DNA of 23,764 bases from the NCBI GenBank assembly GCA_002348095.1, contig DDYT01000015.1:347-24110 (forward strand), written 5' to 3'. The stretch comes from Erysipelotrichaceae bacterium UBA2227. GTDB lineage: Bacteria; Bacillota_I; Bacilli_A; Erysipelotrichales; Erysipelotrichaceae. How positions within the stretch are numbered: the first letter of the stretch is position 1; every line of letters begins with the position of its first letter. A program made the position numbers and the translations under genes. This document shows positions 6,249 through 13,108 of this stretch, in pieces. The notes under the pieces are model-generated. The model did no database searches, was not told where the DNA came from, and saw nothing but the letters and a program-made list of their open reading frames with translations.

Positions 6249-7535
6249 TTAAGGAATCAGATTTGCGATCAACCCTTGAATGATTGCCCACAAGGAGAAG
6301 TCATTACCACCGAAGATTACGATCCAGTCAGCAACCGTCGTACGCAAGAACGGAATCGAGAATCCTAACAACAGAACCATAACGACACCGGCCACTGCAG
6401 ATCCGATGATGGCACCGCGACGACCGCCGGTAGCATTACCGATGATCGATGCTGTACCGATTTCAAAGAAACAAGTGATGGTCAGGGGAGCCAACACATA
6501 CGGGAAGAATCCGGTGACGGCAAACAGAACGATCGCAACTGTGGAAGTAATCATCGAGACGACGAATCCGATAATCAACGCATTTGGTGCGTAAGGGAAC
6601 AGCAACGGGCAGTCCAGCGCCGGGATAGCATCGGGAATCAGCCGCTCTTGAATGCCGGTGAAAGCCGGAACGATTTCAGCAATCATCATACGGACACCGA
6701 CCAGCATGACCGTCAGACCGGCACCGAAGGTAATCCCTTGTAACAGAAGATAATTGAACACTTTCGTCGGTCCGGCAATGTTAAACACTTCAAATGCGTT
6801 TTGACCGGATACGGTGACGACGACCATCATAACGGCATACACCAAGACGATAACGATCGATGACGTAATGGATATTTCTTTTAAGAAGGACAGCGATTTC
6901 GGGAAAGCGATATCTTCTGTCGATTTCGACTTGTCACCAAACCACTTACCCAAATAACCGGAAATCAGCGATAAACCGATGGTCGGATGTCCCAAGGTAA
7001 AGGAATCATCACCCGTGACCTGCTTAACAAAGGGACGGATGAGGTTGGGCGATAAAATCATGTATAATGCGGTAAAGATCGTTGCAACCACAATAAGCAT
7101 AGTTCCGGATAACCCGGCATCCACGCCTGCAGCAACGAAAATAAACGGGAACCAGTACAGCATGTGTCCGGTCAAGAAGACAGATTTCCACTTTGTGAAG
7201 CGGGCAACCAGCAAGTTGATAGCAAATGCAGATACCATTGCAATACCAATCGCAGAACCGTAGGTGGCCATAAACGCGCTGGCTCCCATGGATTCAATCG
7301 GTTCGCCTCCCGGGGCATTGAAGATACCGAATGCTCCCATTAACGGTAAGATTGAGCCAATGATTACATCGACACCCTTTTGAAGAATTACGACACCGAC
7401 CGTTGTCTTTAACGTACCGGCGAGGACTTCATTGACTTTTTTCTTTTGTAAAATCAAACCAAAGAATGCGATCAATGATAAGAAGATGGGGGCACTGCCG
7501 AAGATTTCATTAATGATAAAATCCAATACTGCCAT
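6249..7535 (-). CDS. PTS EIIC component, UlaA/SgaT (ascorbate) family
   Basis: Membrane permease subunit of a phosphotransferase system. It has 428 residues and about ten hydrophobic segments, somewhat shorter than E. coli UlaA (about 465). Family-like stretches include the LQKKKVNEVLAGTLKTTVG start region, SGYLGKWFGDKS, the VGVRMMIAEIVPAF block, and ALDCPLLFPYAPNALIIGF, which corresponds to the conserved FPYAP region of UlaA-type permeases. The ATG at 7535 is preceded by AAAGGAGG. It is the last gene of the operon and ends before a strong terminator. The family contains ascorbate transporters, but many members have unassigned substrates, so ascorbate should not be assumed; no ascorbate-6-phosphate lactonase or UlaD/E/F-type genes are nearby. 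Confidence 0.9.
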   Translation of the reverse strand: MAVLDFIINEIFGSAPIFLSLIAFFGLILQKKKVNEVLAGTLKTTVGVVILQKGVDVIIGSILPLMGAFGIFNAPGGEPIESMGASAFMATYGSAIGIAMVSAFAINLLVARFTKWKSVFLTGHMLYWFPFIFVAAGVDAGLSGTMLIVVATIFTALYMILSPNLIRPFVKQVTGDDSFTLGHPTIGLSLISGYLGKWFGDKSKSTEDIAFPKSLSFLKEISITSSIVIVLVYAVMMVVVTVSGQNAFEVFNIAGPTKVFNYLLLQGITFGAGLTVMLVGVRMMIAEIVPAFTGIQERLIPDAIPALDCPLLFPYAPNALIIGFVVSMITSTVAIVLFAVTGFFPYVLAPLTITCFFEIGTASIIGNATGGRRGAIIGSAVAGVVMVLLLGFSIPFLRTTVADWIVIFGGNDFSLWAIIQGLIANLIP

Positions 7536-7581
7536 AATTTTTCCTCCTTTTGAATATCAACAGGGATGACCCTGGTGTTTC

Positions 7582-8316
7582 CTATAAACTGCTGATTCTG
7601 TTTTTAAAACGATAAAAATAGGCTTCATTCAACCGGTCTCCTTCCGGTTTGTTGGAGCTGGTCCATATCGGCGGTAAGATCCCTTTCTCCCACAGGATTT
7701 CCACGGTTCTGGCTGTGACCGCCTGCAAAACGGTCATTCCCAATACGGTGGATGTAGCTGCAAACTTGTTTTCGAGTCCTTCCAAGGACATACAGGCATC
7801 CCCATACTCCACTTTCAGATCAATGACGATATCTGCGACATCCTTTAAAAATTTCCCGCTGCTGTGACGTGATGACGCATGTAAATCAAAGTCGGTATCA
7901 GTCAGCGCGATCACTTTCATGTTTGCTGCTTTCGCCACCATTGCCATATCCACAACAGATCCGTTTCGTCCGGATACCGATACGATGATCATGACATCCT
8001 TTTCGGAAATCATTTCCATATCCAGATACGTTTTGACAAAACCTTCCATGCGCTCAAACACGGTGGAAAGCTTGGCTACCGGTGTGATGGACAAATGAGG
8101 CAGCAGCAGCGGATTGACATTGACCAGTCCGCCGGAACGATAAAACATTTCCATGGCAAACATCTGACAGTGGCCGCTGCCAAAAACATGAATCAATCCA
8201 TCGCCTTCGATTACTTGTGCCAAGACCTGCGCAGCCTGCTCCATTGCTGTACTTTCTTGGCTGAGTGTCTGATCCAGCTGTTGCTTTACAGTTGTAAAAT
8301 ACTCGTGGATTTTCAT
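7582..8316 (-). CDS. SIS-domain sugar-phosphate-binding protein (UPF0309-like)
   Basis: A 244-residue cytosolic protein with one SIS (sugar isomerase) fold. The first loop VFGSGHCQMFAMEMFYRSGGL (about 44-64) and the second SVSGRNGSVVDMAMVAKAANM (about 113-133) are typical phosphosugar-binding elements, and the arrangement resembles the UPF0309 family. SIS proteins isomerise, deaminate or cleave phosphosugars, or bind them as regulators. Its place between EIIB and EIIC suggests that it acts on the phosphorylated product of this transporter. The start overlaps the EIIB stop by 4 bases (ATGA). The 46-base gap before EIIC contains a small CAGGG / CCCTG hairpin (7561-7574). The reaction cannot be decided from sequence. 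Confidence 0.86.
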   Translation of the reverse strand: MKIHEYFTTVKQQLDQTLSQESTAMEQAAQVLAQVIEGDGLIHVFGSGHCQMFAMEMFYRSGGLVNVNPLLLPHLSITPVAKLSTVFERMEGFVKTYLDMEMISEKDVMIIVSVSGRNGSVVDMAMVAKAANMKVIALTDTDFDLHASSRHSSGKFLKDVADIVIDLKVEYGDACMSLEGLENKFAATSTVLGMTVLQAVTARTVEILWEKGILPPIWTSSNKPEGDRLNEAYFYRFKNRISSL

Positions 8317-8609
8317 TTGGGCAATCGGTGGTCAGCCATGAACTGTAAGACTTTTGCCTCGATTTCGACCTTGTCCACAAAGCTGTTAATGACAATAACC
8401 GGGACTTTGGCTCTTGAACCAATCGTTTCTGCCAATTCACGTGATGTAAATATGACATCACAATCGGTCGAAGTCGAGGTCGCTACATCACCGGCAAAAA
8501 CGGTTGCTTCAATGTTGTTTTTTCGAAATGCCTGATCCAACTTCATTTTCAGCAGTGTCGAAGATCCGACACCGAAACCGCATACTGCCTGAACTTTTAA
8601 TTCTTTCAT
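8313..8609 (-). CDS. PTS EIIB component (UlaB/SgaB-like)
   Basis: A 98-residue cytosolic EIIB protein that passes phosphate from EIIA to the sugar. The active site is the early cysteine loop AVCGFGVGSSTLLKMKL, with C10 as phosphate carrier; the loop and size match ascorbate/lactose-type EIIB proteins, and the pairing with a UlaA-type EIIC supports the former. Residues 36-51 show the usual region linking the second strand to the DVIFTSRELA stretch. The ATG at 8609 follows AAAGGGTGA. It lies 13 bases after EIIA and overlaps the SIS gene by 4 bases. Confidence 0.9.
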   Translation of the reverse strand: MKELKVQAVCGFGVGSSTLLKMKLDQAFRKNNIEATVFAGDVATSTSTDCDVIFTSRELAETIGSRAKVPVIVINSFVDKVEIEAKVLQFMADHRLPK

Positions 8610-8622
8610 AACTTCACCCTTT

Positions 8623-9066
8623 CTATGTTTTATCTGCCAATGTATTTAGTAACTCATAAAGTGCCGTCTCGTTTTCAGCTTCAGTAATATCATTGATCGC
8701 ATCTGAATCCGAAAGCAGGATTGCAACTTTCGTCAGCACTTCCATATGCTGGTGTGCTCCGGTCGCACACAAACCGAACAGCAAGGTAACAGGATCGTTG
8801 TGACTTTGAAAATTGACCGGCGAATGACAAATCATTAAAGCAATATCATTTGTAATGACAGAATCATCCGGTTTAGCATGTGCGATCGCTACCCCGGGCG
8901 CAATGACGAAATACGGCCCAAATTCTTTGTAACTGGATAACATATTTTCGATATAGGTTGGTTGTACGCTGTTGGCATCCACAAGTATCTGACCTATCTG
9001 TCGCATTGCGGTTTCAGCATCCATCGTCTGATGACTGATTTTTAGATTTTCCTTTCGAATAAACAT
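8623..9066 (-). CDS. PTS EIIA component (mannitol/fructose/ascorbate type)
   Basis: A 147-residue EIIA protein that takes phosphate from HPr and gives it to EIIB. The active-site histidine is H63 in PGVAIAHAKPDD; the preceding EFGPYFVIAP stretch is typical of the fold. The ATG at 9066 has a strong GGAGGGG site; an in-frame extension back to 9111 would overlap the regulator gene and was rejected. It starts 4 bases after the regulator stop, so the operon order is regulator, EIIA, EIIB, SIS, EIIC. It is the same fold as the last domain of the upstream regulator. Confidence 0.92.
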   Translation of the reverse strand: MFIRKENLKISHQTMDAETAMRQIGQILVDANSVQPTYIENMLSSYKEFGPYFVIAPGVAIAHAKPDDSVITNDIALMICHSPVNFQSHNDPVTLLFGLCATGAHQHMEVLTKVAILLSDSDAINDITEAENETALYELLNTLADKT

Positions 9067-9070
9067 GCTG

Positions 9071-10933
9071 TTACCCCTCCAATTCCATAATTTCGGCATG
9101 ATTTTTCGCATTGAGCAATCGGATAGTATTGTCTTGGTTCTCGAGGATCCTGACCAGTTTTAGAAGTCCGGTGTCTTCCTTTGCTTTTGAAGCAATGACA
9201 AAGATTACTTGAACATCAGTGGCTTTCTGATTTCCAAAGGACAGCGGATGCGACAGTTTAAGACAGCTGATTCCGTTTCTTAATACTCCGTCCTCCGTGC
9301 CGGCATGGACAAAGGCGATTTTCGGTAATATCACCATATACGGTCCCAAAGATTCCACAGCCCAGATCATTTTGGTGACATAGCGCGGCTCAATTACACC
9401 GTCTTTCAATAAGGGTTCTGCCGCAAATTCAATGGCTTTGTGCCAATCATCAAAACGCTGAGCTAACTGAACATGACGTTCTTTGATCAGTTTGTGCATC
9501 GAGATGGGTTGCTGATGCGAAACCGTAAAGTTCTTGATTAGTAAATCACACTGTTTCTGATAGAGGATGTTCCATAACCTGCGTTCGATCAATTCAATGT
9601 CTTTGGGGTTTAAAAGCGGATTTACGACCAGAACATTTTCATCGTGCAGAGTCATCGTCGAAATCACCAAATCAAAATTGATTTCCTGTTTGATATCATG
9701 ATACTCCTTAACGGAGTAAGGTCCGAGCACGCGTTGATTGAACATGAGTTGTTTTAAGCGGGAATGCAGAAGGTTCGAGGTCGCTGCACCGTGCTGACAC
9801 ACGACTGCAACAGCAATGTTGGATTGCAGATGGAACTGAGACTGCAAAATCGCTCCGATGTGCATCACGATAAAAGCCACTTCATCCTCACTGAACATCA
9901 GTTCGTTTCTTTCCTCAAATTCCTTAACGATCGTCGATACAGCCTCATAAAGAATGCTGTAGGACAAACGAACATCATCCTTCAACGGATTATCTGCCTG
10001 TTGATTTGATTTTGACCGGTGCGTTGCAGCCCGTAAGTGCATTTTTAAGCTTCGATATGCTTCATCTTGCGCTATAATGGGAAGTTTCAGTTTTTCGATA
10101 AATGCATCGATCAAATAATCGGTCTGATCCGCATACGCTTCCGTCGGTAACGCTCCCTTGTTCAACCGGGCACTGGTCAGTGTGAGTTCCACTCTCTGAT
10201 AACCCGCATCATCCCAAGCCAAACCGAACTGCTTCGAATGGAATATCTGTTGAAGAATATCATTTGGGGTTTGATTCTCTTTGGTTCGAATAAAAGCAAA
10301 AGCCGAAATGATACGAAGAAGTTTTCTTGATTGCTCCTCAAATTCCACAGCGCAGGTCGATTCGATTTGATCGATCCATGCGTTTACATTGTCATCAACT
10401 TCAGGAAAGTTCTTCTCAAATTCTCCCAAAGCGATGTTCATAAATTCGTTTTTCACACTCCACTGGCAAAATACTTCCATACGATGCGATTGATCAAGAG
10501 TGCAATGCAATCCGTGGGTCGTTCGATCGATATCTTCGCTCTTTAGCATTCCGTTTTCAATCAAAGCATTGACGTCCCGGGTGATCGTCTGGCGATTCAT
10601 CTGAAATTTCTTTGCCATTGACCCGATAGAAACTTTACCCGAAAGCAATAAATGAAATAACAGCGTCAGTAAACGGGTTTGCTGATTTTGCACAACATCC
10701 TGCTCAAACAAGGTTTGCCAACGAAGGTTTTGTGCATCATCAATGCGAACCCCTTGGGATGGTATGACCGAAACTTTCAGATTTTGCGACTTTAATGCAT
10801 ACGAAATATCTTTCAGATCATATCGGAGCGTACGCGGACTGACTTGTAAAACTCTCGATAGTTCCTGAATCGGAATCGTCTGACCGGTTTGAAACAGGAT
10901 CCGCAAAATCTCTCTCTGTCGAACTGTGAGCAT
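9071..10933 (-). CDS. PRD-containing transcriptional regulator (MtlR/BglG class) with EIIB and EIIA domains
   Basis: A 620-residue PTS-controlled activator. Domain order: winged HTH (about 3-60, with IQELSRVLQVSPRTLRYDL), second HTH (about 85-135, SIGSMAKKFQMNRQTITRDV), first PRD (about 180-285), second PRD (about 290-370), EIIB-like (about 371-460) and EIIA-like (about 475-618). Possible phosphorylation sites are H298, H305 and H358 in the second PRD, C379 in VVCQHGAATSN, and H543 in PKIAFVHAGTED. The first PRD has few histidines. In known members, phosphorylation by EI/HPr activates and by the cognate EIIB inactivates. The ATG at 10933 follows AGAGGA. It is the first gene of the PTS operon, so it probably controls its own operon. 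Confidence 0.93.
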   Translation of the reverse strand: MLTVRQREILRILFQTGQTIPIQELSRVLQVSPRTLRYDLKDISYALKSQNLKVSVIPSQGVRIDDAQNLRWQTLFEQDVVQNQQTRLLTLLFHLLLSGKVSIGSMAKKFQMNRQTITRDVNALIENGMLKSEDIDRTTHGLHCTLDQSHRMEVFCQWSVKNEFMNIALGEFEKNFPEVDDNVNAWIDQIESTCAVEFEEQSRKLLRIISAFAFIRTKENQTPNDILQQIFHSKQFGLAWDDAGYQRVELTLTSARLNKGALPTEAYADQTDYLIDAFIEKLKLPIIAQDEAYRSLKMHLRAATHRSKSNQQADNPLKDDVRLSYSILYEAVSTIVKEFEERNELMFSEDEVAFIVMHIGAILQSQFHLQSNIAVAVVCQHGAATSNLLHSRLKQLMFNQRVLGPYSVKEYHDIKQEINFDLVISTMTLHDENVLVVNPLLNPKDIELIERRLWNILYQKQCDLLIKNFTVSHQQPISMHKLIKERHVQLAQRFDDWHKAIEFAAEPLLKDGVIEPRYVTKMIWAVESLGPYMVILPKIAFVHAGTEDGVLRNGISCLKLSHPLSFGNQKATDVQVIFVIASKAKEDTGLLKLVRILENQDNTIRLLNAKNHAEIMELEG

Positions 10934-10953
10934 AGCTGTTCCTCTATAAGTAC

Positions 10954-10983
10954 ATTATAGCGAAAAAACGGCCAACCTGTTAA
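10954..10983 (-). promoter_or_regulatory. Promoter of the PTS operon
   Basis: Minus-strand -35 TTAACA (10978-10983), 18-base spacer, perfect -10 TATAAT (10954-10959). The likely start site is about 15 bases before the ATG of the regulator. I see no cre site here. Confidence 0.75.
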
Positions 10984-11019
10984 TTCATGGCTGAAATCGT
11001 ATGTGGCAAAAATTGTCGC

Positions 11020-11041
11020 AAAAAAGAACCGTCTCCGGTTC
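11020..11041 (-). terminator. Rho-independent terminator after the duplicated membrane genes
   Basis: Stem GAACCG / CGGTTC (11026-11031 with 11036-11041), loop of four, and six U on the minus strand (11020-11025). It lies 7 bases after the stop codon of the gene ending at 11049 and upstream of the PTS promoter. Confidence 0.9.
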
Positions 11042-11048
11042 ATTTTCA

Positions 11049-11339
11049 TCAGGCTCTTTTCGTTTTACTGACTTGTGCTACGATCAGCCATACCAATAGG
11101 TAAGTAGCCAAGATGATCGAGGTCAGCACCAGCATGACCACATAGCCCAGCGCAGCCCAGCCGGTCGTATCCTGAGGTGCTACAAACAACAGCATCGCCA
11201 AGAAAAACAGAACAAGGGCTACCGGTAAAACCAATCCAATCTTATAACTGATTTTCGTAAATTTCTTAAAAAGTGTGACTAATGCGAAATAAGCGGCGCC
11301 GATCACGACCGGCCAGATGTAAACATATAATCCTTCCAT
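11049..11339 (-). CDS. Small three-helix membrane protein, copy A
   Basis: A 96-residue very hydrophobic protein with three predicted membrane segments (about residues 5-24, 34-54 and 63-88) and a basic C-terminus VSKTKRA. It is clearly a paralogue of the next gene upstream (94 residues): both begin MEGLY-x-x-IWP, share AYFAL-x-TL-x-KF, SYK-x-G and a final Y-L-L-x-W-L-V segment. A loose resemblance to YesK-type small membrane proteins was considered, but I cannot confirm it. A palindrome GAGAA-T-TTCTC lies just upstream of its ACGGAGG ribosome site, as in the sister gene. Function unknown. Confidence 0.8.
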   Translation of the reverse strand: MEGLYVYIWPVVIGAAYFALVTLFKKFTKISYKIGLVLPVALVLFFLAMLLFVAPQDTTGWAALGYVVMLVLTSIILATYLLVWLIVAQVSKTKRA

Positions 11340-11352
11340 TGTTTCCTCCGTT

Positions 11353-11363
11353 GAGAATTTCTC
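11353..11363. repeat. Palindrome before membrane gene copy A
   Basis: GAGAA-T-TTCTC, 5-base arms around a single T, about 11 bases upstream of the ribosome site of the gene starting at 11339. It corresponds in position to the longer palindrome before copy B. Confidence 0.5.
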
Positions 11364-11398
11364 TCATTTTTGTTCTTTCTTCAGACAGTTTATTGAAT

Positions 11399-11683
11399 TT
11401 ATGCTTTTCTTGTGACCAGTGAAACGACCAGCCAACTAAGCAGGTAGGCAGCCAATGCCATCCCGGATACCATCGCCATGATGATCAATCCCAATCCGAC
11501 CCATGCGGAAGGATCTAGCGAAGCTACGACCCATACGACCCCTAAGAATATCAGGATCAGGATCAAAGCCAGAAAGAAACCCGACTTATAACTGAATCGT
11601 TTGAATTTATTGAGTAAGGTGATCAGAGCGAAATAGGCGATGCCGATAGCTATCGGCCAAATGAATGCATACAATCCTTCCAT
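11399..11683 (-). CDS. Small three-helix membrane protein, copy B
   Basis: A 94-residue membrane protein, paralogous to the following gene and 59 bases upstream of it, so they form a tandem duplication probably transcribed together. Predicted membrane segments lie at about 5-24, 34-54 and 62-88; the end VTRKA is basic, placing the C-terminus inside by the positive-inside rule. The ATG follows ACGGAGG. Its leader contains a 17-base palindrome right after the predicted transcription start. No catalytic residues or known motifs are apparent. It could be a transporter accessory, a toxin-like peptide or an envelope-stress protein; none of these can be chosen from sequence. Confidence 0.8.
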   Translation of the reverse strand: MEGLYAFIWPIAIGIAYFALITLLNKFKRFSYKSGFFLALILILIFLGVVWVVASLDPSAWVGLGLIIMAMVSGMALAAYLLSWLVVSLVTRKA

Positions 11684-11696
11684 AGAAACCTCCGTT

Positions 11697-11713
11697 AGAA
11701 GAAATTTTCTTCT
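11697..11713. repeat. Palindrome before membrane gene copy B (operator candidate)
   Basis: AGAAGAAA-T-TTTCTTCT: perfect 8-base arms with a one-base centre. It sits between the predicted start site (about 11718) and the ribosome site, where it could act as a repressor operator or as an mRNA hairpin. Confidence 0.6.
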
Positions 11714-11724
11714 GAAGCAACTGT

Positions 11725-11752
11725 ATCATATATATTAGTACAGTTCAATCAA
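11725..11752 (-). promoter_or_regulatory. Probable promoter of the duplicated membrane genes
   Basis: Minus-strand -35 TTGATT (11747-11752), 16-base spacer, -10 TATGAT (11725-11730). The surrounding DNA is AT-rich. The 17-base palindrome begins a few bases after the expected start site. Confidence 0.55.
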
Positions 11753-11793
11753 TTTTATCTCAAAAACGTGCATATTTCACATATTTTTCACAT

Positions 11794-12087
11794 TCAGTCG
11801 CCATTTTGTTCGTGGGGTTGGAAAAAATGGTCGTGAATGATCCAAAATATCGTATAAACAATGACGGTGATGCCGCTCATCCGCCAAGTAATCAGCGGAT
11901 CGACCGGGTTAAATGAGAAAATCGGGAACTCATTTCGAAGGTTGGAAAAGGCAATCATAAAATACCACAGTAAAACCATGGCCCCATGCCAAATCCTCAG
12001 TTTGGAGTCCTTACCTAATTCATGAACGATCAGAAAGTGACCTCCGCCGATGACCAGCGGAACGATCAGATACCAATACCATGACAT
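11794..12087 (-). CDS. Small membrane protein, unknown function
   Basis: A 97-residue protein with about three hydrophobic segments (roughly 3-22, 34-50 and 66-86), several histidines (HFLIVHE, IIHDHFFQPHE) and a polar C-terminus. The ATG at 12087 is placed 5-6 bases after GAGGTGA; a GTG three codons earlier (12096) is inside the ribosome site and less likely. It starts 5 bases after the stop of the SRPBCC gene, so it is the last gene of the msrB operon. No family recognised. No clear terminator follows in the 110 bases before the next gene. Confidence 0.72.
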   Translation of the reverse strand: MSWYWYLIVPLVIGGGHFLIVHELGKDSKLRIWHGAMVLLWYFMIAFSNLRNEFPIFSFNPVDPLITWRMSGITVIVYTIFWIIHDHFFQPHEQNGD

Positions 12088-12092
12088 TACAC

Positions 12093-12524
12093 TCACCTCG
12101 ATTCTCGCAGTGATTCCATAATGAAATCACGAAACTGATCCATGCCGCGTTGGGTTGCCTGTTTAAACAGTTCGCCATGCAACGTCATATCTTCTTTAAA
12201 GCGAAACTCCACATCCATCTTCCAATGTGTTTTTCCATCAGCATCCTCAAATGTGTCGATGCAGCGGTTCCAGACATCCGGCACCTGATACACACAGCTT
12301 AACCGATCAGGCAGATGGTTTTCTTCGACGAACATATCCATACGCACTTTATTATCGCCATGATAATTCAGTACACCGTGAAATCCCGGCTGAAAGTCCT
12401 CCCCCGCAAACCGTTCAACGGAAGCGAAATTCGGTTGCCAACGGGGGTAATGTGAAAAATCCGTAAAGAGACGTACGACCGTCTCACGATCACAATCGAT
12501 CCAACACTCACACACATATTTCAT
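12093..12524 (-). CDS. SRPBCC (START-like) ligand-binding domain protein
   Basis: A 143-residue single-domain protein of the SRPBCC/polyketide-cyclase-like superfamily, a helix-grip fold with a deep hydrophobic cavity. Typical features are the N-terminal strand YVCECWIDCDRETVVRLFTD, the FSHYPRWQPNFASVERF segment (family pattern: D-x-x-x-x-P-x-W), a central NYHGDNKVRMDM strand, and a long C-terminal helix from about residue 118. The ATG at 12524 follows AAGGAGGA; the in-frame extension to 12626 overlaps msrB and was rejected. It lies 17 bases after msrB and before a small membrane protein. Ligand unknown. Confidence 0.85.
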   Translation of the reverse strand: MKYVCECWIDCDRETVVRLFTDFSHYPRWQPNFASVERFAGEDFQPGFHGVLNYHGDNKVRMDMFVEENHLPDRLSCVYQVPDVWNRCIDTFEDADGKTHWKMDVEFRFKEDMTLHGELFKQATQRGMDQFRDFIMESLRESR

Positions 12525-12541
12525 GTTTCTGTCCTCCTTGT

Positions 12542-12979
12542 TCAGAACAGCTTCAGATACTCTCCATACCCTTCTTTCTCTAAATCCTGCTTTCTGATAA
12601 AGCGCAAAGCCGCACCGTTGATACAATAACGCAATCCGCCCTGATCTCTGGGACCATCGGTAAACACATGGCCTAAATGTGAATCGGCCACCGGACTGCG
12701 CACTTCAGTTCGAATCATCCCGTGACTGAAATCTTTCTTCTCTACGACCTTCTCGATCGGTCGGGTGAAACTCGGCCATCCGCATCCGGAATCGAATTTA
12801 TCCTTGGAATGAAACAGCGGTTCGCCCGAAACGATATCCACATAAATCCCCTCTTCATCCAAGGTTTCAAACAGAGATGTAAAGGGACGCTCGGTTCCGT
12901 TTTGCTGGGTTACATAATACGATAAAGGATCCAAGGTGCGCTTAAGCTCCTCTTGGCTGGGTTTTTTATAGTTATTCAT
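12542..12979 (-). CDS. msrB: Peptide-methionine (R)-S-oxide reductase MsrB
   Basis: Repairs oxidised methionine by reducing the R-sulfoxide, normally recycled by thioredoxin. About 145 residues. The signatures are SGCGWPSFTRPI (C66), RSPVADSHLGHVF and the catalytic RYCINGAALRF with C119. C66 is the obvious resolving-cysteine candidate; these are the only two cysteines, so the zinc-binding CxxC pairs seen in many MsrB proteins are absent. Two adjacent ATGs (12982 and 12979) follow AGAGGT; the second has better spacing, and the difference is one residue. No fused or neighbouring msrA is seen. First gene of an operon with the SRPBCC and small membrane proteins. Confidence 0.96.
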   Translation of the reverse strand: MNNYKKPSQEELKRTLDPLSYYVTQQNGTERPFTSLFETLDEEGIYVDIVSGEPLFHSKDKFDSGCGWPSFTRPIEKVVEKKDFSHGMIRTEVRSPVADSHLGHVFTDGPRDQGGLRYCINGAALRFIRKQDLEKEGYGEYLKLF

Positions 12980-12999
12980 CATCACTACCTCTTTATGTA

Positions 13000-13028
13000 A
13001 CTTTAGCACAATGAACTATTGCTTTCAA
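13000..13028 (-). promoter_or_regulatory. Probable promoter of the msrB operon
   Basis: Minus-strand -35 TTGAAA (13023-13028), 17-base spacer, extended -10 TG-C-TAAAGT (hexamer 13000-13005). A small palindrome ACTTT-G-AAAGT (13036-13046) sits just upstream of the -35. Confidence 0.5.
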
Positions 13029-13048
13029 TTAAGACACTTTGAAAGTCA

Positions 13049-13075
13049 AATTAAAAACAAGACCTTCGCCTTGTT
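13049..13075 (-). terminator. Terminator of the hydroxybutyrate operon
   Basis: Stem AACAAGGC / GTCTTGTT (13056-13063 with 13068-13075, including one G-U pair), loop of four, then a minus-strand tail TTTAATTT. It lies 33 bases after the last permease stop. Confidence 0.7.
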
Positions 13076-13108
13076 CGTAATTTGAGATGACAACTTATGT
13101 TATGCAGT

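Noticed and set aside
7561..7574. CAGGG / CCCTG hairpin between the SIS and EIIC genes as a terminator
   Set aside because: Only a 5-base stem and no U-run follows; EIIC has no promoter of its own that I can see.
8054..8461. Open frame on the minus strand across the SIS/EIIB junction
   Set aside because: It is out of frame with both genes, has no ribosome site, and both SIS and EIIB have full domain motifs.
12527..12626. Longer start for the SRPBCC protein inside msrB
   Set aside because: The extension overlaps the msrB 3' end and has no ribosome site; ATG at 12524 follows AAGGAGGA and gives the normal domain start.
13036..13046. ACTTT-G-AAAGT palindrome upstream of msrB as an operator
   Set aside because: Only 5-base arms, not repeated, and close to the terminator of the previous operon; too short to claim.
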